From: UMGS1279 sp045577695
Lineage (GTDB): Bacteria > Bacillota > Clostridia > Oscillospirales > Acutalibacteraceae
Length of the DNA stretch: 23,487 bases
Assembly: GCA_045577695.1 (NCBI GenBank)
Contig: JAZNIW010000044.1
Location: 1-23,487 of the forward strand
Direction: 5' to 3'
The first letter of the stretch is position 1. Each line of letters begins with the position of its first letter. Of this stretch, positions 14,610 through 23,064 are shown one piece after another. The notes beneath the pieces were generated by a model. That model was not told the origin of the DNA. It saw only the letters and a list, made by a program, of their open reading frames with translations, and did no database searches. Position numbers and translations under genes: made by a program.

Positions 14610-15941
14610 ATGGCAAATCCCATTGTAGCGGTTGTCGGCCGCCCCAATGTTGGCAAATCCACCTTGTTTAACAAACTGGTTGGCCAGCGTGTCTCGATTG
14701 TGGACGATACGCCGGGGGTAACCCGCGACCGAATTTTCTGCGATGCCGAATGGTTAGGTAGAAAAATTACTTTAATTGACACCGGCGGTATCGAACCCAA
14801 AACAAACGATATGATTTTAGCAAAAATGCGAGAACAAGCCGCTTTGGCCATAGATATGGCCAATGTGATTTTATTTATCACCGACCTTAAAACGGGTGTG
14901 TTAGCGGCCGATATGGAAATTGCGACCATATTGCAGCGTTCGGGTAAACCCATCGTTTTATGTGTCAATAAATGCGATTCTGTTGGCGGGACGCCGGCAG
15001 AATTTTACGAATTTTATAATTTAGGCCTTGGCGACCCCATTGCGGTTTCGGCGGCCCATGGACACGGTACCGGTGATTTACTGGATGCCGTTTTTGCTCA
15101 TCTTCCCAAAGAGGAAGAAGCAGCAAAGGAAGAAGATTTTATTAACGTCGCCGTCATCGGCAAGCCGAACGCCGGCAAATCCTCTTTGGTCAACAAGGTC
15201 ATTGGGGAGGATCGCTTAATTGTTTCCAACGTTGCCGGCACCACACGTGATGCCGTAGATACCAAGGTTACGGTAGGGGAGAAAACCTATAATTTAATCG
15301 ATACTGCCGGATTACGACGTCAAAGCAAGGTGTTTGACAAGATTGAGAAATACAGTGTTTTGCGGGCAAAAATGGCTATTAACCGTGCCGATGTTTGTAT
15401 CATTTTGCTGGATGCGGTAGAAGGTTTCACCGAACAAGATTCCAAAGTAGCCGGATTGGCTTTGGAAGAAGGAAAGCCTTGCATTATTGCGGTAAACAAA
15501 TGGGATTTAGTGGAAAAAGACGGCACCACAATGGATGCTTTTCGTAAACGCTTAATGAGCGATTTTTCCTTTATGTCCTTTGCACCCATTATCTTCATTT
15601 CGGCCAAAACGGGGCAACGTATTGATCGTTTATTCAACTTGGTCCGTTATGTTCACGAACAACACTCTATGCGAATTTCCACTGGTATGCTCAATGATGT
15701 ATTAGCCGATGCAACAGCACGGGTGCAACCGCCCAGTGATAAGGGAAAACGACTGAAGATTTATTATATGACACAGGCGTCTACTCGTCCGCCTACTTTT
15801 GTTTGTTTTTGTAATCGTGCAGATCTATTCCATTTTTCCTATCAACGTTATTTAGAAAATCAAATTCGTTCTACCTTTGGTTTGGAAGGAACACCGGTTC
15901 GGTTTGTCATTCGAGAACGTGGTAATACCAAGGGAGAATAA
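14610..15941 (+). CDS. der: Ribosome biogenesis GTPase Der (EngA)
   Basis: This 443-residue protein has two tandem GTPase domains and a C-terminal KH-like domain, the hallmark of Der, which acts in 50S subunit maturation. The first G domain has GRPNVGKS (10-17), DTGG (57-60) and NKCD (120-123). The second has GKPNAGKS (184-191), DTAG and NKWD. The C-terminal YYMTQASTRPPTF is also typical. AGGTGA lies before the ATG. Confidence 0.97.
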   Translation: MANPIVAVVGRPNVGKSTLFNKLVGQRVSIVDDTPGVTRDRIFCDAEWLGRKITLIDTGGIEPKTNDMILAKMREQAALAIDMANVILFITDLKTGVLAADMEIATILQRSGKPIVLCVNKCDSVGGTPAEFYEFYNLGLGDPIAVSAAHGHGTGDLLDAVFAHLPKEEEAAKEEDFINVAVIGKPNAGKSSLVNKVIGEDRLIVSNVAGTTRDAVDTKVTVGEKTYNLIDTAGLRRQSKVFDKIEKYSVLRAKMAINRADVCIILLDAVEGFTEQDSKVAGLALEEGKPCIIAVNKWDLVEKDGTTMDAFRKRLMSDFSFMSFAPIIFISAKTGQRIDRLFNLVRYVHEQHSMRISTGMLNDVLADATARVQPPSDKGKRLKIYYMTQASTRPPTFVCFCNRADLFHFSYQRYLENQIRSTFGLEGTPVRFVIRERGNTKGE

Positions 15942-15972
15942 TTGTATTTTATGTCTTATGGAGGTTTAAGCG

Positions 15973-16635
15973 GTGAAGATTATAGTTTTTTTACTAACGA
16001 TAATTCAAGCTTATTTATGGGGAAGTATCAACTTTGCCGTTATTATTTCCAACCTATTTGCAAAAAAGGACGTGCGTGATTTCGGTAGCGGCAATGCCGG
16101 TATGACCAATGTGTTGCGCGTTTTTGGTGTTTTGCCGGGCATTCTCACCTTTGTGCTGGATGCATTAAAAGGATTTGCAGCCTGTTATATTGGTCAAAAT
16201 CTTTTATTTGCGGCATTGTATGAACAAGATCCTTCGGCTTGGTTCACCCCGATATATGGTGCCCTTATTTCGGGTATTTTTTGTATGATTGGCCATGTTT
16301 TTCCACTCTTTTTCCGTTTCAAAGGGGGCAAGGCGGTAGCCGTTTCGGTTGGTATTTTTGCCGTGATCGATTGGCGTTCAATTGTTACAGTTTTAGTGAT
16401 TTTTGTTGTTGTTTTACTCCTTTCACGTATTATTTCTGTTAGTTCGTTAACCGCAACTGCGGCAATGCCGTTTTGCATCGCTCTTTATCCTCAACCACAA
16501 GGTGAGCTTTGGGTAATGATATCCCTGACGATGATGATGGTTTTCATTATTTATATTAGACATATCGAAAACATCAAACGTTTATTCGCGGGGAAAGAAA
16601 AACCCATTTTTGGTAAAGGGAAAGGGTGTAAATAA
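15973..16635 (+). CDS. plsY: Acyl-phosphate:glycerol-3-phosphate acyltransferase PlsY
   Basis: This 220-residue polytopic membrane enzyme transfers an acyl group from acyl-phosphate to glycerol-3-phosphate, the first step of phosphatidic acid synthesis. Motif 1 is GSGNAGMTNVLR (38-49), motif 2 GHVFPLFFRFKGGKAVA (107-123). The start is GTG 15973 with GGAGG 8 bases upstream. Its TAA overlaps the gpsA ATG by one base, linking it with the enzyme that makes its substrate. Confidence 0.95.
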   Translation: MKIIVFLLTIIQAYLWGSINFAVIISNLFAKKDVRDFGSGNAGMTNVLRVFGVLPGILTFVLDALKGFAACYIGQNLLFAALYEQDPSAWFTPIYGALISGIFCMIGHVFPLFFRFKGGKAVAVSVGIFAVIDWRSIVTVLVIFVVVLLLSRIISVSSLTATAAMPFCIALYPQPQGELWVMISLTMMMVFIIYIRHIENIKRLFAGKEKPIFGKGKGCK

Positions 16636-17633
16636 TGAAGATAACTGTTTTGGGTGCCGGCGGTTGGGGCATCGCGATTGCAATAGCTGCCGAACGTAAC
16701 GGTCATAACGTGACCCTTTGGTCTCCCTTTTTCGAAGAAGTGCAAGAATTACGCACCACCCACGAAAACAAAGAAAAACTAAATGGAGTGCACATTCCGT
16801 ATTCCATTGCCATAGAAAACGATATTAAAGCGGCAGAAAACAGTGATATCATTGTTCTTGCCGTTCCCTCGATAGCTATTCGTGAAACAGCTAAACATCT
16901 AGCCTCGCTTAAAAATGTCGGGGTTTTGGTGAATCTTTCAAAAGGAATGGAAGAGGGGAGTTTGCTCCGTCTTTCCCAAGTAATAGCCGAAGAAGTGGCG
17001 GCACCGGTAGTGGTCCTCTCCGGCCCTTCCCACGCGGAAGAGGTTGCGCGAGATGTTCCTACTTCTTTGGTGGCCTCGGGCGACAATCAAAGGGCGGTAA
17101 AATGCGTGGTAGAGGCATTTTCGGGTGCCATGCTTCGCATTTACACCAATGATGATACCATCGGGGTTGAACTTGGTGGTGCATTGAAAAACGTGATTGC
17201 CGTTGCAGCCGGTATCTGCGACGGTTTGGGATTGGGAGATAACACGCGTGCCGCGCTCATTACACGTGGATTAACCGAAATTGCTCGTTTGGGCGTGAAA
17301 ATGGGCGCTGAAAAATCCACCTTTGCCGGCCTTACCGGTTTAGGAGATTTAGTGGTAACCTGCACCTCTAAACACAGTCGCAATCACCGCTTTGGTGAAA
17401 TGATAGGGCAGGGCGTTTTGGTGGAAGAGGCGCACAAAGCCGTAGGTACGGTGGAAGGCTATTTTGCTACTAAGTTGGCCCATCAATTAGCCGAGAAGTA
17501 CTTTGTGGATATGCCGATTGTGACTCAATGCTACCGCATACTGTATGAAAACGCCTCGGTTACGGATGCGGTGAAAACTTTAATGACGCGACCGCAAAAG
17601 GATGAACAGGAATCTTTATGGTTTGAAATATAA
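16635..17633 (+). CDS. gpsA: NAD(P)+-dependent glycerol-3-phosphate dehydrogenase
   Basis: This 332-residue enzyme reduces dihydroxyacetone phosphate to sn-glycerol-3-phosphate for phospholipid synthesis. The Rossmann motif G7-A-G-G-W-G12 is at the N-terminus, LSGPSHAEEVA at about 128-138, and the catalytic lysine region GGALKNVIAVAAG carries K185, followed by GLGLGDNTRAALITRGL. TAATG overlap with plsY indicates coupled translation. Confidence 0.97.
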   Translation: MKITVLGAGGWGIAIAIAAERNGHNVTLWSPFFEEVQELRTTHENKEKLNGVHIPYSIAIENDIKAAENSDIIVLAVPSIAIRETAKHLASLKNVGVLVNLSKGMEEGSLLRLSQVIAEEVAAPVVVLSGPSHAEEVARDVPTSLVASGDNQRAVKCVVEAFSGAMLRIYTNDDTIGVELGGALKNVIAVAAGICDGLGLGDNTRAALITRGLTEIARLGVKMGAEKSTFAGLTGLGDLVVTCTSKHSRNHRFGEMIGQGVLVEEAHKAVGTVEGYFATKLAHQLAEKYFVDMPIVTQCYRILYENASVTDAVKTLMTRPQKDEQESLWFEI

Positions 17634-17688
17634 AGGCTTTGACTCAAACTTAGCCCCTTAACCCAAGATAAGGAAAGTGAAATGAAGA

Positions 17689-19515
17689 ATGACCCAACAA
17701 GAAAAACTTCGAAACGTTGCCATTATTGCCCATGTTGACCACGGAAAAACCACCTTGGTCGACGAATTGCTAAAACAAAGCGGTACTTTTCGTACCAATG
17801 AACAGGTACAAGAACGTGTAATGGACTCCAATGATTTAGAACGCGAGCGTGGTATTACCATTCTTTCAAAAACCACTAGCGTGAAATATCAAGATTATAA
17901 AATCAACATTGTGGATACCCCCGGACACGCCGACTTTGGTGGCGAAGTGGAACGTATTTTGATGATGGTGGACGGCGTATTATTATTGGTAGATGCCTTT
18001 GAAGGTTGTATGCCGCAAACCCGCTTTGTTCTAAAAAAAGCGCTCGGACTTGGAAAAAAGGTAATTGTGGTGGTTAATAAAATTGACCGTCCAATGGCTC
18101 GGCCGATGGAAGTGGTAGACGAGGTTTTAGACCTTTTTATTGAACTGGGTGCCGACGATGACCAAATTGAATTTCCCGTGGTATTTGCTTCGGGACGGGA
18201 TGGTTATGCTTCCCTTTCGCCTGACCAAACTACCGAAAATTTAAAACCGTTGTTCGACATTATTGTAAAAGAAATTGACCCCCCGAAGGGAGATATCAAC
18301 GGACCGCTTCAAATTCTGTTTACCAATATTGATTATGATGAATATTTGGGTCGTATCGGTGTTGGTCGCATTGAGCGTGGAGAAGTAAAATTGGGAGAAA
18401 CGGTTGCACTTTGTCACAGTGACAATACCACTCAAAATGTAAAAATCACAAAATTATTTGTCTACGATGGCCTGCGCCGTAAAGAAGTAGAGTCTGCCTC
18501 GGTTGGCGAAATTATTTCGGTGGCCGGCATTAACAATATTAATATCGGAGAAACGGCCTGCGCCTTGAATTGTATAGAACCGCTTCCCTTTGTCAAGATT
18601 GATGAACCAACCTTAGCGATGAACTTTATGGTTAATAACTCGCCGTTCGCCGGTAAAGAAGGCAAATTTGTTACTTCGCGCAATCTTCGTGATCGTTTGT
18701 TTAAGGAAGTGCAAACCAACGTAAGTTTGCGCGTCGAGGAAACCGACTCGGCCGATACTTTTAAGGTGTCCGGCCGTGGCGAATTGCATCTTTCAATTTT
18801 AATTGAAACTATGCGACGGGAAGGGTATGAATTTCAAGTTTCCCCGCCGACCGTTATCTATAAAAAGGATGCAGATGGAACCCTTCTGGAACCGATCGAA
18901 TTGCTGATGATTGAGGTGCCGGAAGCTTATGTAGGTGCTGTTATGGAACGGCTTGGCAGCCGCAAAGCAGAAATCCGTAATATGGGAACTCGTGAAGGTG
19001 GCGCTTCGCATTTAGAGTTTTTAATTCCTGCCCGCGGTTTGCTGGGCTATCGCTCACAATTTTTAACCGATACTAACGGCAACGGTATTATGAATCACGT
19101 TTTCCACGGATATGAGCCTTTTAAAGGAGAGATTGAAAGCCGTAACACCGGTTCCATTGTAGTGCACGAATCGGGCGAAACGACCGGCTATGGTCTTTTT
19201 AACACCCAAAGCCGCGGTCGCTTATTTGTTGGTGCCGGTTGTCCGGTGTATGAGGGAATGATTGTAGGGGAAAATCCCAAAAATGAGGATATTGTTTGCA
19301 ACGTTTGTAAGAAAAAACAAGCCACCAATATGCGTGCGGCCGGATCGGATGACGCCCTGAAATTAGTGCCTCATTCGGTGCTGAGTTTGGAACAATCCTT
19401 AGAATTCATCAAAAACGATGAGTTGGTAGAAATCACCCCTGAATCTATCCGATTGCGCAAACGAATCTTAAGCAAGGAAATCCGAATGAAAGCGGAGGCT
19501 AAAAATAAAAATTAG
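17689..19515 (+). CDS. typA: Ribosome-associated translational GTPase TypA/BipA
   Basis: This 608-residue elongation-factor-like GTPase has G1 AHVDHGKT (14-21), RERGITI (52-58), DTPGH (76-80) and NKID (130-133). EF-G-like domains II, III and V follow, then the BipA-specific C-terminal domain with AGSDDALKLVPHSVLSLEQSL. It binds the 70S ribosome and helps 50S assembly and stress growth. The likely Shine-Dalgarno AAGGAAAG is somewhat distant (about 12 bases); the ATG at 17682 is out of frame and gives no product. Confidence 0.97.
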   Translation: MTQQEKLRNVAIIAHVDHGKTTLVDELLKQSGTFRTNEQVQERVMDSNDLERERGITILSKTTSVKYQDYKINIVDTPGHADFGGEVERILMMVDGVLLLVDAFEGCMPQTRFVLKKALGLGKKVIVVVNKIDRPMARPMEVVDEVLDLFIELGADDDQIEFPVVFASGRDGYASLSPDQTTENLKPLFDIIVKEIDPPKGDINGPLQILFTNIDYDEYLGRIGVGRIERGEVKLGETVALCHSDNTTQNVKITKLFVYDGLRRKEVESASVGEIISVAGINNINIGETACALNCIEPLPFVKIDEPTLAMNFMVNNSPFAGKEGKFVTSRNLRDRLFKEVQTNVSLRVEETDSADTFKVSGRGELHLSILIETMRREGYEFQVSPPTVIYKKDADGTLLEPIELLMIEVPEAYVGAVMERLGSRKAEIRNMGTREGGASHLEFLIPARGLLGYRSQFLTDTNGNGIMNHVFHGYEPFKGEIESRNTGSIVVHESGETTGYGLFNTQSRGRLFVGAGCPVYEGMIVGENPKNEDIVCNVCKKKQATNMRAAGSDDALKLVPHSVLSLEQSLEFIKNDELVEITPESIRLRKRILSKEIRMKAEAKNKN

Positions 19516-19518
19516 GTT

Positions 19519-20421
19519 ATGAACTATATTTTATTAGACTTGGAATGGAACGACACCTATTACCCGAAAATCAAAGGATTTATAAACGAAATTATGGAAT
19601 TCGGTGCCGTAAAACTGGACAAGAATTTTAAAGAAATCGACCGATTTAGCTGTATTGTTCGCTCATCCGTTACTAAAAAATTAAGCACACGTTTTCGTGC
19701 CTTAACCGGTATGACGAATGAACAAATGCAAAATGGAATTCCGTTTTGTGAGGCATTGCAAATGTATAAAGATTGGGCAGGTGAGAATACCGTAACGCTC
19801 ACTTGGAGCAATTCCGATCTGTATACCTTATATCACAACTGTGTCCACTTTACGGATGGGGCTGAAAATGCAGCACTGGGTATGTACGTTGATTTACAAA
19901 AGTATTTTCAATACGAACTTTCTTTGCAGGGCATTCCGCAAAAAAACCAAATTTCGCTCTTAAATGCGGCCACTCTGTTCGAAATCCGTATTGAGGAGGA
20001 AAATTTACACCACGCCTTGGATGATAGCTTTATTGCCGCTGCCATTTTGAGAAAATGTTATCATCCGGAACGCATGGAATCGTTTATGGTAAACACCAGT
20101 GATGATTGTTTTTACACAAAACTTATTTTTAAACCCTACTACATCAAGGAAATGGAAAGTCCGTTGATTGACAAAACCAAACTGTACTTTTCGTGTCCCA
20201 TTTGTCATAACCACGCCAAACGCATTGGTGGCTGGAAGCACATAAAACCGTGGTTTCACACCAAACTGTACTGCCGTCATTGTGATCTTCGTTTTAAGGC
20301 GGCTGCCAGTTTTAAACGCTATTATGAATACACGCAAATTAAAAAGAAAATTTTCATTCCAACGTTAAAAAAAGAAATTTCCGAACCGACTCATAAAAAA
20401 ACCACTCCTGTCAAACAATAG
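19519..20421 (+). CDS. DEDD-type 3'-5' exonuclease with C-terminal zinc ribbon
   Basis: This 300-residue protein starts 3 bases after the typA stop. The exonuclease domain shows D7-L-E9-W (Exo I), TWSNSD100 (Exo II) and HHALDDS (164-170, Exo III with His and Asp), typical of DnaQ/RNase T-like DEDDh nucleases. A zinc ribbon follows (C226-P-I-C229 and C252-R-H-C255), then a basic tail, suggesting nucleic-acid binding. The substrate (DNA or RNA) is not known. The stop codon is embedded in a terminator-like hairpin. Confidence 0.8.
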   Translation: MNYILLDLEWNDTYYPKIKGFINEIMEFGAVKLDKNFKEIDRFSCIVRSSVTKKLSTRFRALTGMTNEQMQNGIPFCEALQMYKDWAGENTVTLTWSNSDLYTLYHNCVHFTDGAENAALGMYVDLQKYFQYELSLQGIPQKNQISLLNAATLFEIRIEEENLHHALDDSFIAAAILRKCYHPERMESFMVNTSDDCFYTKLIFKPYYIKEMESPLIDKTKLYFSCPICHNHAKRIGGWKHIKPWFHTKLYCRHCDLRFKAAASFKRYYEYTQIKKKIFIPTLKKEISEPTHKKTTPVKQ

Positions 20422-20441
20422 TTTTGACAGGAGGTTTTTTT
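20403..20441 (+). terminator. Terminator hairpin that contains a stop codon and the next gene's Shine-Dalgarno
   Basis: CTCCTGTCAAA (20405-20415) pairs perfectly with TTTGACAGGAG (20423-20433), 11 bp, followed by seven T residues (20435-20441). The exonuclease TAG (20419-20421) is in the loop. The AGGAGG at 20429-20434 is the Shine-Dalgarno of the ATG at 20442, and most of it is paired. The hairpin may therefore both terminate and hide the ribosome-binding site. Confidence 0.8.
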
Positions 20442-21101
20442 ATGAAAAAATATTTGTTTTTGGTACTGGCCGGAACACTTTGTATTATGTTGTTTCAAAC
20501 TCTACCTATTTTGCAAAATCAGTTTGCCGCGCCCTGCGCTACTGTTGGTGTTATCAATGATGATGCCAGTGAAGTGGTTTCATGCAAAGGCGTCATACAA
20601 AAAGAAGCTAAAGGGGGATATGTAGCATTATTGCAAATCAGTGAAGACGATATTTCCCGCATAGCGGTGGGACAATCAGTAGAAATTCACTGCAATGCAT
20701 TGGGAAATACTGTATTAGCCGGTGAATTAACCACATTATCCGAAAAGGCATATCAAACAAGTTACGGCAGTATGAAAATCACCGTGGTCGATGCTGTGGT
20801 AACTATAGAAGGTGGGCAAGACAAACTGAAATCGGGTTATAGTACAACGGCTGATATTGTGTTAACAAAAGAGGAGAATGCTACTATTATTCCTTTTGAA
20901 GCCGTGGCGCGCGAGAAAGATGGTGCCTATTATATCTATCGTTTGGAAAATGGTTGGGCACAAAAGGAATACATTGACGTTATTTTTGAAGATGAACAAG
21001 GCGTTGTTGTTGCCGGCAAACCAACCTTGTCCGTGCTGTGCGAAAATCCGGAACAATACAAAAAAGACCGTGTGAAGGTAAAAGAAAATGGGAATGATTA
21101 A
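20442..21101 (+). CDS. Short membrane-fusion/HlyD-like efflux adaptor
   Basis: This 219-residue protein has an N-terminal signal/anchor helix (about 4-24) and an extracytoplasmic beta-rich part. The segment KLKSGYSTTADIVLTKEENATIIPFEAVAREKDG (128-161) matches the beta-barrel/membrane-proximal domain of MacA/HlyD-type adaptors. The coiled-coil hairpin and a complete lipoyl domain seem to be missing, so it is about half the usual size. It overlaps the permease gene by 14 bases, so the two are surely a functional pair. An in-frame TTG at 20424 is not credible. Confidence 0.7.
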   Translation: MKKYLFLVLAGTLCIMLFQTLPILQNQFAAPCATVGVINDDASEVVSCKGVIQKEAKGGYVALLQISEDDISRIAVGQSVEIHCNALGNTVLAGELTTLSEKAYQTSYGSMKITVVDAVVTIEGGQDKLKSGYSTTADIVLTKEENATIIPFEAVAREKDGAYYIYRLENGWAQKEYIDVIFEDEQGVVVAGKPTLSVLCENPEQYKKDRVKVKENGND

Positions 21102-22269
21102 TTGCACGTTTAAGGGGTTACGCGAAAAAAAGGGAAGAACCTTCCTCATTACGCTTAGTATTGCCATCGGCGTATTTTCGGTACTTATGATACGTATCAT
21201 AAGCGACAACGGGGTTCGGTTAATCAACGCTGAATTAGACAGTTTGGGAATGAGTGGAATAAGTTTACGTCGACAAAATTTTGAATTAGAAGAACAATTT
21301 ACCAACAAGGATTTGGAGCAAATTCGAACTACAGAATATGTTGAAAGTGCCACCCCCATGATAACAGCAAACGGTTTTTTAAAAAACAGCGACGATAATA
21401 ATGTGTTGATTTTCGGCATTGATGAAAATGCCAAAAGCGTAATTTCGGTTGAAACCACTGATGGTGAAAAAATCTCTCGTGCGGATATCGTTGGCCGCAC
21501 AAAAGTTTGTCAAATCGATGAAGATTCCGCAAAAAACTTGTTTGGAGATGCATCGCCCTTAGGACGAGAAATAGAGTTGTTTATCGGCTCTTCCGTTTCT
21601 CGCTATACGGTCGTAGGCACTGTGAAGGCCAGCAGTAATTTGCTGGAAACTGCCGTTGGCGACCTAATGCCCAAAACCATTTATTTACCATATACAACTC
21701 TACAATCTGAAATCGGTGCCGACCGAATCGATCAGATTGCCGTTTGTTTTTCACCGCAGTACGAAAACGATTGGTGTATTCGTCAATTGACAGCAATGAT
21801 GGACGATAAGGATATCTATTCGGCCACCTTGCAGGTCAGCGACCTCAATCAACAACGTGAAAGCTTAAATAACATTTTTTCCATTATTACGGTGGTGATG
21901 CAGTTGATCGGCGGGGTTTCGCTATTGGTTTCCGGGCTTGGTATTATGACAATTATGTTAATTTCCGTCGGTGAAAAAACCAAGGAAATTGGTATAAAAA
22001 AATCCATCGGTGCCGGGGGAGGAGATATTGCTTTTGAATTTTTATTGGAGGCAGGATTCATCTCGATTATCGGGAGCTTGCTTGGCTTGTTGGTTACTCT
22101 TTTGGTAGCTGTGGTAGCGTATTTTCTTTTTTCGATCAAATTAGTGATTTCGGTTAGCGCTATTTTTGCCGTAATCGTAGCGGCAGTTTTATGCGGCGTT
22201 TTGTTTGGTGTGTATCCGGCTATGAAGGCGGCCGCGTTAAAACCAATCGATGCCTTGCGAAGTGAATAG
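21088..22269 (+). CDS. MacB/FtsX-family ABC transporter permease
   Basis: This 393-residue protein has one N-terminal transmembrane helix (about 18-37), a large extracellular MacB-type core domain (about 40-265) and three C-terminal helices (about 268-292, 318-345, 355-382). The FtsX signature GEKTKEIGIKKSIGAGGGDI lies between helices 2 and 3. Members export peptides, lipoproteins or drugs, or act by mechanotransmission. The ATPase that normally completes such systems is not next to it. The Shine-Dalgarno is weak; translation probably depends on coupling with the upstream overlapping gene. Confidence 0.88.
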   Translation: MGMINCTFKGLREKKGRTFLITLSIAIGVFSVLMIRIISDNGVRLINAELDSLGMSGISLRRQNFELEEQFTNKDLEQIRTTEYVESATPMITANGFLKNSDDNNVLIFGIDENAKSVISVETTDGEKISRADIVGRTKVCQIDEDSAKNLFGDASPLGREIELFIGSSVSRYTVVGTVKASSNLLETAVGDLMPKTIYLPYTTLQSEIGADRIDQIAVCFSPQYENDWCIRQLTAMMDDKDIYSATLQVSDLNQQRESLNNIFSIITVVMQLIGGVSLLVSGLGIMTIMLISVGEKTKEIGIKKSIGAGGGDIAFEFLLEAGFISIIGSLLGLLVTLLVAVVAYFLFSIKLVISVSAIFAVIVAAVLCGVLFGVYPAMKAAALKPIDALRSE

Positions 22270-22350
22270 CAGCCAAAAGCGATTAGCAGACAAAAATACC
22301 GATACACTTCAAAAGACGATTGCATAAAACAAAAACAGAATTTTCATCAC

Positions 22351-22380
22351 TTGCAACACAAAGGGAAGGTGTATTAAAAT
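22351..22380 (+). promoter_or_regulatory. Candidate promoter for the small-ORF trio
   Basis: TTGCAA (22351-22356) and TAAAAT (22375-22380) are separated by 18 nt. The -10 overlaps GTATTAAA (22371-22378), which is the exact reverse complement of TTTAATAC (22422-22429) downstream, so a regulatory dyad is possible. A leader of about 120 bases would precede the first ORF. Confidence 0.4.
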
Positions 22381-22506
22381 ATAAAAAGAGTGATTTCACC
22401 AAGGGGAAAGTGTCGGTAAAATTTAATACCTAATTATACAAAATGAATAAGTTTTGTTTAATTCGCGGTACAAGGTTTATTTTTAACAAAGGAATGATTT
22501 TATTTT

Positions 22507-22647
22507 ATGACGGAAATTGAGTTAGAAAAAAGTTTAGTTTTTATTGCTAACGAGTGTCGTATTTACCGGACTATGTATCAGCGTGAATATGAAAAAAATG
22601 TTAAGCTTACAGAAAAAATTATCAAGTTAGGCGGCGATGTTGCTTAG
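22507..22647 (+). CDS. Small hypothetical protein, 46 aa
   Basis: ATG at 22507 opens a 46-codon frame: a helical, charged peptide beginning MTEIELEKSLVFIANECRIY and ending LGGDVA. No family is recognised. An AAAGGAA lies about 13 bases upstream, a weak ribosome-binding site. Its TAG overlaps the GTG of the next ORF by one base (TAGTG), supporting that it is a real gene translated with its neighbour. Confidence 0.55.
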   Translation: MTEIELEKSLVFIANECRIYRTMYQREYEKNVKLTEKIIKLGGDVA

Positions 22648-22880
22648 TGCCTAATGAATGTTTGTATCATATTTGTCCTTATTTTCATAAAACGCAGGGT
22701 ACAAAAATTTTTTGTGAGGCGAATTTTGACGATGAGGAACTGCAAAGCATGGGAGAACATTTTTACCGGCACGATTTCAAAAACGCTGCAAAATGCAAAG
22801 AATATCAAAAAAAGTATTGTGCTACTTTTGATTACGCCGAGTGCTATTGTGCATATTTGAATGAGGTGAATTTGAAGTGA
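22647..22880 (+). CDS. Cysteine-rich small protein, 77 aa
   Basis: This GTG-started ORF encodes a 77-residue protein with seven cysteines (C5, C10, C23, C50, C58, C66, C68). CLYHICPYF near the start and KKYCATFDYAECYCA near the end suggest a compact metal-binding or zinc-finger-like fold. Similar short Cys-rich proteins occur among cargo genes of Firmicutes phages, but I cannot name the family. The start codon overlaps the preceding stop and the stop overlaps the next start (GTGA), so it is the middle gene of a coupled trio. Confidence 0.65.
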   Translation: MPNECLYHICPYFHKTQGTKIFCEANFDDEELQSMGEHFYRHDFKNAAKCKEYQKKYCATFDYAECYCAYLNEVNLK

Positions 22881-23032
22881 TTAACGCACTTTTTGAAGTA
22901 GCCGAGACGATTAGTGATAGTTTTGATGGCTCGGTTATTGAGTTTTTCGGCCAAGAAAAAACCGAAAAGGCGCAGTTTGTTTTTAAACTGGCCGAAAGTG
23001 GTTTTAAAATTACTGTGACCGCCGAAAAGTGA
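22877..23032 (+). CDS. Small hypothetical protein, 51 aa
   Basis: GTG 22877 overlaps the previous TGA by three bases, and GAGGTGA (22863-22869) is a well-spaced Shine-Dalgarno. The 51-residue product begins MINALFEVAETISDSFDG and ends FKITVTAEK; it looks like a helix followed by two amphipathic strands. No family recognised. It stops 8 bases before the hairpin at 23040-23064. Confidence 0.6.
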   Translation: MINALFEVAETISDSFDGSVIEFFGQEKTEKAQFVFKLAESGFKITVTAEK

Positions 23033-23034
23033 GC

Positions 23035-23064
23035 AAAAAAAAGAACCTTTTTAAAAGGTTCTTT
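23035..23064 (-). terminator. Intrinsic terminator of the minus-strand small transcript
   Basis: The stem AAAGAACCTT/AAGGTTCTTT (23040-23049 with 23055-23064) has a 5-base loop. On the minus strand it is followed by a run of eight T residues (complement of 23035-23042). On the plus strand the tract after the stem is TTTGGC, too weak, so the orientation is leftward. Confidence 0.8.

Noticed and set aside
17639..17670. Promoter before typA (TTGACT)
   Set aside because: No acceptable -10 box lies at the right distance.
20862..21500. 212-codon minus-strand ORF opposite the efflux genes
   Set aside because: It is antisense to the adaptor and permease, which have clear family features; no ribosome-binding site or domain pattern is evident.
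21849..22325. 158-codon minus-strand ORF opposite the permease C-terminus
   Set aside because: Antisense to conserved FtsX helices; composition reflects the complement of hydrophobic codons.
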